A DNA stretch of 9,024 bases from an uncultured Limnohabitans sp. (GTDB taxonomy: Bacteria; Pseudomonadota; Gammaproteobacteria; Burkholderiales; Burkholderiaceae_C): NCBI RefSeq assembly GCF_937889215.1, contig NZ_CALBEX010000107.1:1-9024 (forward strand). The letters are read 5' to 3'. Under the pieces are notes generated by a model. That model worked only from the letters and a program-made list of their open reading frames with translations, had not been told where the DNA came from and did no database searches. The position numbers and the translations under genes were made by a program. How positions within the stretch are numbered: position 1 is the stretch's first letter; each line of letters begins with the position of its first letter. Below are positions 5,429 to 9,024 of the stretch, in pieces.

Positions 5429-6340
5429 CTACGAAGCCACCATCTGCCCAGCCTTGGCCTTGTCGCGAGCCAGGGCTTCGCGGTCGCTGCGGCGGCGAAA
5501 GGCCATCGTCACAAAGCTGCTGCTGATCACGATGAACAGCGAGTACAGCACCGGAATCAGCAAGATGTCTTGCTGCATGGCACCGGCAAAGCTCAGCGTC
5601 ACGATCAGCACCGCCAAGGGGCCGTTCTGAATGCCGGTCTCCAGCGCAATCGTGCGGCTGCGCTTGGCGTCTTGGCGCAGCAAACGAGACAGGCCGTAAC
5701 CCAGCGCCATGCCCACCAGGCCCAGACCAATGGCTGCAAAATACACCGTCCAGGGCGTGGTGGCCAGCAGCTGGTGGTTGCGCGGAATCCAGGTCACCAC
5801 CAAAAACAAAATCACCAGAATGCCCAAAAAGCCCCCCAGCAACTCGATGGTGGCACCGATGTTGGGGCTCATCTTGCGCAGGCCCATGCCGATCAAGGTA
5901 GGCACCAAGAGCACCACCAACACCTGCGCCACGTTGCTGGCCGGGATCTTGAAATCGCCGCTGATGCCAGCCGCTTGCGAATAAAACTCCAGCAAAGCAG
6001 GCACCATGACCAGCGCCACCAAGGTGGACACGCTGGTCATCATGATGGACAGCGCCAGCACGCCTTTGCTGAAGTAGGCAAAGATGTTGGAGGTGGTGCC
6101 GCCAGGCATGCAGGCCATCAGGATCAGGCCCACCGCCAGCGCAGGCGGCAAGTCCAGCAACATGGCCATGGCAAAGCCCAGGAAGGGCATGATGCCGTAT
6201 TGGCAAACAATGCCCACCAGCACGCCCTTGGGCTTGCGAAAGGCGATCAAAAAGTCGCGCCAGGTGAGCGATGCGCCCATGCCCATCATGATGACCATCA
6301 TCATCACGCCCAGCAGTTTGGTTTCAAATTCGGTGACCAT
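5429..6340 (-). CDS. bile acid:sodium symporter (BASS/ASBT) family transporter
   Basis: An inner-membrane sodium-coupled importer of organic anions, 303 residues, about the usual size for bacterial BASS proteins, with roughly ten hydrophobic segments. The two crossover motifs are present: PGGTTSN (residues 79-85) and ETGIQNG (234-240). Compared from memory with the Neisseria ASBT homologue, the sodium-binding side chains appear retained: Ser84, Asn85, Ser98, Thr102 and Glu234 for one site, Gln47 and Gln238 for the other. This suggests an active sodium symporter. The substrate is not predictable: bacterial members take up bile acids, pantoate, pyruvate and other organic acids. The ATG at 6340 has GGAG (6347-6350) six bases upstream. 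It starts 20 bases after the fadD-like gene and is almost certainly co-transcribed with it. The C-terminus is a basic, hydrophilic tail. Confidence 0.9.
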   Translation of the reverse strand: MVTEFETKLLGVMMMVIMMGMGASLTWRDFLIAFRKPKGVLVGIVCQYGIMPFLGFAMAMLLDLPPALAVGLILMACMPGGTTSNIFAYFSKGVLALSIMMTSVSTLVALVMVPALLEFYSQAAGISGDFKIPASNVAQVLVVLLVPTLIGMGLRKMSPNIGATIELLGGFLGILVILFLVVTWIPRNHQLLATTPWTVYFAAIGLGLVGMALGYGLSRLLRQDAKRSRTIALETGIQNGPLAVLIVTLSFAGAMQQDILLIPVLYSLFIVISSSFVTMAFRRRSDREALARDKAKAGQMVAS

Positions 6341-6360
6341 ACATAACTCCGCTGTGGCGC

Positions 6361-8124
6361 TCAGGCGCGTTTGAATTCAAGGTTGACTTCGGCTTTCAGG
6401 TCCTTGCGCAGCACCTTGCCAATCGGGGACTTGGGTAACTCGTCGCGCAGCACCACCGAGCTGGGTCGCTTGTAAGCCGCCAGGTGTTGCTTGCAATGCG
6501 CCACAACGTCTTCGGCGCGCAACTGTCCTGCATGGTCAGGGTTCGGCACCACATAGGCACGCACGGCTTCGCCGGTGCGCTCGTCGGGCGTGCCGACCAC
6601 CGCCACTTCCAGCACCGCGTCCATCTGCGCGATCACGTCTTCCACCTCGTTGGGGTAGACGTTGAAGCCCGAGACCAGCACCATGTCTTTCTTGCGGTCC
6701 ACGATGCGCAAAAAGCCGGTCGCGTCCATCACCGCGATGTCGCCCGTGGCGAACCAGCCGTCCTGCATCACGTTGGCGGTTTCGGCCTCGTTTTGCCAAT
6801 AGCCTTGCATGACCTGCGGGCCACGCACCCAGATCTCGCCGGGCTCGCCCACGGGCACATCTTGCCCAACTTCAGACACCAAACGCACATCGGTGCCGGG
6901 GGCCGGGATGCCGATGCTGCCCAATCGCGGCTCACCACTCAATGGGTTGAAACTCACCACAGGCGAGGTCTCGGTCAGGCCATAACCTTCGGCAATGGGT
7001 GTGCCTGTGACTTCGCGCCAGCGCTGTGCCACGGCGCTGTGCAAGGCGGTACCGCCTGCGATCGAGGCCTTCAGGTGCTTGGGCGGGTAGGCCAAAAACC
7101 ACTCTTCATTGAGCAGGCCATTGAACAAGGTGTTCACGCCCGTCATCCAGGTGATGGGGTAGTTCTCGACCGCGCGTTGCAGGTTTTGCACCGGGCGCGG
7201 GCTGGGGACCAAAATGTTGTGCGCGCCGATGGCCAGGAAGCCCAGCAAATTGGCTGTGAACGCGAAGATGTGGTAGAGCGGCAGCGCCGTCAACACACAC
7301 TCTTGGCCAGGTTTCATGTGGGTCGCGCCCATGGCCAGCATCTGCTGCACGTTGTGCAGCAAATTGCCGTGGCTGATCATCGCCCCCTTGCTCACGCCGG
7401 TGGTGCCACCGGTGTATTGCAGCAGGGCCAAATCGTGCGGCTGCAGGTCTTGCCAATAGCCTTTGGCAGGCTGTTGGGCCAAAGTGGCGCGGCCCTGGGC
7501 AAGTGCCGCCTGCAGGCGCACATGCGGCACCGTCACGGGCGGCAACACCTTACTCCAGACCTTTTGCACGCCGCGGATGATGCCGCGCGGAATCGCCGGG
7601 AAAAACTCGGGCACGCCCGCGAGCACGATGTGCTTCACACCCGTTTGCGCCAGCACCTCGGGCAGTTTGTCGGCAAACATGTCGACCACCACCAGCGCCT
7701 TGGCCTGGCAGTTGTTGAACTGGTGCACCATTTCGCTCACGGTGTAGAGCGGGTTGGTGTTGACCAACACGCACCCGGCCTTGAGCACACCAAAAGCCAC
7801 CACCGGGTAGGGCAGGCTGTTGGGCAACTGCACGGCCACACGGTCGCCCTGGGCCAAGCCCAAAGTACCGCGCAGGTAGCCTGCAAACGCATCCGACAAA
7901 GCATCGACTTGCGCAAAACTCAAACTGCCATTCATGCCGTTGGGCACCACGCAAGTGAAAGCCGCCTTGGCCTGGCTGTCACGCGCCCAGCGGGTGCAAT
8001 GGTCGTGGATCAAATGCGCCAGGCTCTGGTGCTCGGGCACGGGCAAATCGGGGGCGATGCCCACTTGGGGGTAAACCGCTTGCCACGGGCGCACAGCGCT
8101 CGTGGGTTCTGGGGTGAAGCTCAT
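6361..8124 (-). CDS. fadD: long-chain fatty acid-CoA ligase (FadD-type, ANL superfamily)
   Basis: It activates a fatty acid or related carboxylate to its acyl-CoA using ATP (acyl-AMP intermediate), acting at the inner face of the membrane. The 587-residue protein matches FadD along its length. The AMP-binding core motif YTGGTTGVSKGA is at 237-248, followed by TALPLYHIFA and ITWMTGVNTLFNGLLN. The adenine-binding YGLTETSP is at 381-388, and TGD (Thr460-Asp462) holds the ribose-binding Asp. The hinge and FadD signature DRKKDMVLVSGFNVYPNEVE follow, then PKSPIGK with catalytic Lys570. The ATG at 8124 is preferred because AAGGA (8130-8134) precedes it by 5 bases. An in-frame ATG at 8226 lacks a ribosome site and would add a low-complexity 34-residue tail. 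Close homology to E. coli FadD is clear by eye, but chain-length preference is not readable, and the downstream transporter leaves room for a special substrate. Confidence 0.93.
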   Translation of the reverse strand: MSFTPEPTSAVRPWQAVYPQVGIAPDLPVPEHQSLAHLIHDHCTRWARDSQAKAAFTCVVPNGMNGSLSFAQVDALSDAFAGYLRGTLGLAQGDRVAVQLPNSLPYPVVAFGVLKAGCVLVNTNPLYTVSEMVHQFNNCQAKALVVVDMFADKLPEVLAQTGVKHIVLAGVPEFFPAIPRGIIRGVQKVWSKVLPPVTVPHVRLQAALAQGRATLAQQPAKGYWQDLQPHDLALLQYTGGTTGVSKGAMISHGNLLHNVQQMLAMGATHMKPGQECVLTALPLYHIFAFTANLLGFLAIGAHNILVPSPRPVQNLQRAVENYPITWMTGVNTLFNGLLNEEWFLAYPPKHLKASIAGGTALHSAVAQRWREVTGTPIAEGYGLTETSPVVSFNPLSGEPRLGSIGIPAPGTDVRLVSEVGQDVPVGEPGEIWVRGPQVMQGYWQNEAETANVMQDGWFATGDIAVMDATGFLRIVDRKKDMVLVSGFNVYPNEVEDVIAQMDAVLEVAVVGTPDERTGEAVRAYVVPNPDHAGQLRAEDVVAHCKQHLAAYKRPSSVVLRDELPKSPIGKVLRKDLKAEVNLEFKRA

Positions 8125-8354
8125 GAAGGTCCTTGCGGGCAGAGATGAAAAAGAGGTGAGCCCAAGGGCCAGACCAGGCGATGCTGGTGTGTGCTCACAT
8201 GGGTTTTGATCGACGCCCTGGGCCATTTTTTACGGGTGGCGCAGCCCCTAAAAAGAGCGTCTCCAATGAGCGGCCATTATTGACGCAATCCAGCCCGAAA
8301 CGCCTTGAAACACCGCGATTCAGGGGGGTGTTTTCCCTGATCAAAAACCTTCGT
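8125..8354 (-). promoter_or_regulatory. 230-base leader/promoter region upstream of fadD
   Basis: This spacer between the MFS gene and fadD holds the fadD promoter, which I cannot place firmly. It contains a nested inverted repeat at 8156-8198: outer arms GTGAGC (8156-8161) and GCTCAC (8193-8198), inner arms ACCAG and CTGGT (8173-8177, 8184-8188) around a 6-base loop. The repeat ends about 30 bases before the fadD start. It also has two GAAAC copies exactly 10 bases apart (8297-8301, 8307-8311), one helical turn, which could be regulator contacts. No extra gene is supported here. Confidence 0.35.
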
Positions 8355-8369
8355 TTACGCAGGTTTTTG
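8320..8369 (-). terminator. stem-loops at the 3' end of the MFS gene
   Basis: The transcript can fold CAAAAACCT-GCGTAAACGA-AGGTTTTTG (8369-8342), 9-base perfect arms that include the MFS stop codon in the loop. The loop may tighten further by CG-TAAA-CG pairing, and the right arm itself supplies a run of five T. A second hairpin, TCAGGG / CCCTGA (8320-8325, 8335-8340), follows. Together they are a reasonable transcription end for the MFS gene, separating it from fadD, although the first stem is AT-rich. Confidence 0.45.
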
Positions 8370-9024
8370 CTGCTCTTGTGCCGCGCCTGGCAACAAGGTC
8401 AAGATGAGTACCGTGGCCACCGAAAAACCTGCCAACAGCAAGAGCGAACTGCCAAAACCCATGGCCTTGACCACCGGCCCCAAGGCCCAGACCGACAAAG
8501 AGCTGACCGCAAACGACACGCCCAAGCGCATGCCCGACACGCGCGAACGCAAGCGGTCGTCCACATAGCGGGCGATCATGAAATCTGTGAAGGGAATCGC
8601 CCCGAAGATGAACACCATGACGCCGGTCAAAGCGGCAAACAGCCACCAAACCTGCGCCTGCGAGGCCAACACCAACATCGGAATCTGCGCCATCACCATG
8701 AACATGAAAAAGCGCTTGAGTGGGAAACGGTTGATCAGGTGCCCCACCACCACCTGAGCCACCGAGGCCAAGGCGTACACCAGCGCCAGCAACAAGCCCA
8801 AGGTGGCCGGGTCTTCCATCACCCCCTGAAACCGCTCAGCGATCAAAGGCCCGTTGCCGTTGGTCGTGAAATTGAACAACACGCTGCTGGTGATGGCCGC
8901 AGCCGTCATGACCACCAAAGCCCGGGCCAGCATGGGCGCGGGCAGGCTCACCTTGGCCCCACCCTTGCGCTTGGCGGGCGAGGACACTTCTTGTGGGCAA
9001 GCGCGTGCAAAGACCCACCCGCAC
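8355..9024 (-). CDS. MFS transporter, C-terminal half (5' end outside window)
   Basis: The frame runs open to the window edge, so only the last 223 residues are seen. They hold six hydrophobic segments: ALVVMTAAAITSSVLFNF; TLGLLLALVYALASVAQVVV; FFMFMVMAQIPMLVLA; LFAALTGVMVFIFGAIPFTD; LGVSFAVSSLSVWALGPVV; and LLLLAGFSVATVLILTLL. This matches helices 7-12 of a 12-helix major facilitator. It is preceded by a polar, Lys/Arg-rich stretch (SSPAKRKGG) that fits the central cytoplasmic loop. The loop GHLINRFPLKRF has the G-x-x-x-D/N-R-x-x-x-K/R character of an MFS loop motif. A GTG at 8987 could be read as a start giving 210 residues, but that would make a half-transporter, so continuation upstream is more likely. 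Substrate unknown. Confidence 0.82.
   Translation of the reverse strand, partial: CGWVFARACPQEVSSPAKRKGGAKVSLPAPMLARALVVMTAAAITSSVLFNFTTNGNGPLIAERFQGVMEDPATLGLLLALVYALASVAQVVVGHLINRFPLKRFFMFMVMAQIPMLVLASQAQVWWLFAALTGVMVFIFGAIPFTDFMIARYVDDRLRSRVSGMRLGVSFAVSSLSVWALGPVVKAMGFGSSLLLLAGFSVATVLILTLLPGAAQEQQKPA

Noticed and set aside
6484..8148. Plus-strand open frame (554 codons) opposite fadD
   Set aside because: It has no family motifs and a His/Arg/Gly/Gln-biased product. The minus strand encodes a full FadD with all ANL motifs.
8125..8226. N-terminal extension of fadD from an ATG at 8226
   Set aside because: No ribosome site before 8226, the extension does not resemble FadD N-termini, and a good AAGGA site precedes the ATG at 8124.
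1..9024. Mobile elements, CRISPR arrays, tRNA or rRNA genes
   Set aside because: I saw no transposase or integrase genes, no regularly spaced repeats and no recognisable tRNA or rRNA sequence on either strand. Gene content is uniform in style with ordinary chromosomal genes.

Overview
The window looks like chromosomal DNA of a betaproteobacterium, most likely Burkholderiales and probably Comamonadaceae. This is inferred from GC-rich coding DNA, a tripartite tricarboxylate (TTT/Bug-type) transporter, a PuuD-type urate hydroxylase beside xdhC, and protein sequences that read like that family. Genus cannot be fixed without a search. Genes are densely packed: eight coding regions, seven on the minus strand and one small lipoprotein gene on the plus strand. 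The genes at both window edges are cut. I see no RNA gene, insertion sequence, integrase, CRISPR array or phage gene.

Layout on the minus strand, read from high to low coordinates. First comes the C-terminal half of an MFS transporter (8355-9024, 5' end outside). After a 230-base spacer comes a two-gene unit: fadD-like acyl-CoA ligase (6361-8124), then a bile acid:sodium symporter (BASS) family transporter (5429-6340) 20 bases later. A plus-strand lipoprotein gene with a TonB-C-like domain (4806-5378) converges on that unit and diverges from the next block. That block is xdhC (3913-4710), puuD (2522-3736), then a tctC-tctB-tctA transporter operon (2374 down to the window edge).

How the genes fit together: XdhC is the molybdenum-cofactor chaperone for xanthine dehydrogenase, which makes urate. 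PuuD is the membrane urate hydroxylase with a fused cytochrome c that consumes urate. The pair is therefore a piece of a purine-degradation locus, with the other enzymes outside the window. The tripartite transporter follows in the same direction but has its own leader, and its substrate cannot be read from the sequence. The fadD-BASS pair suggests uptake of an organic anion coupled to CoA activation, but this is inference.

No clearly new biological system is visible. The second-look items are regulatory: small inverted repeats at both internal junctions of tctCBA (one has the tctC stop codon in its loop), a TGTATACA operator-like palindrome and alternative hairpins ahead of puuD, a structured fadD leader, and a lipoprotein-anchored TonB-C-like domain.
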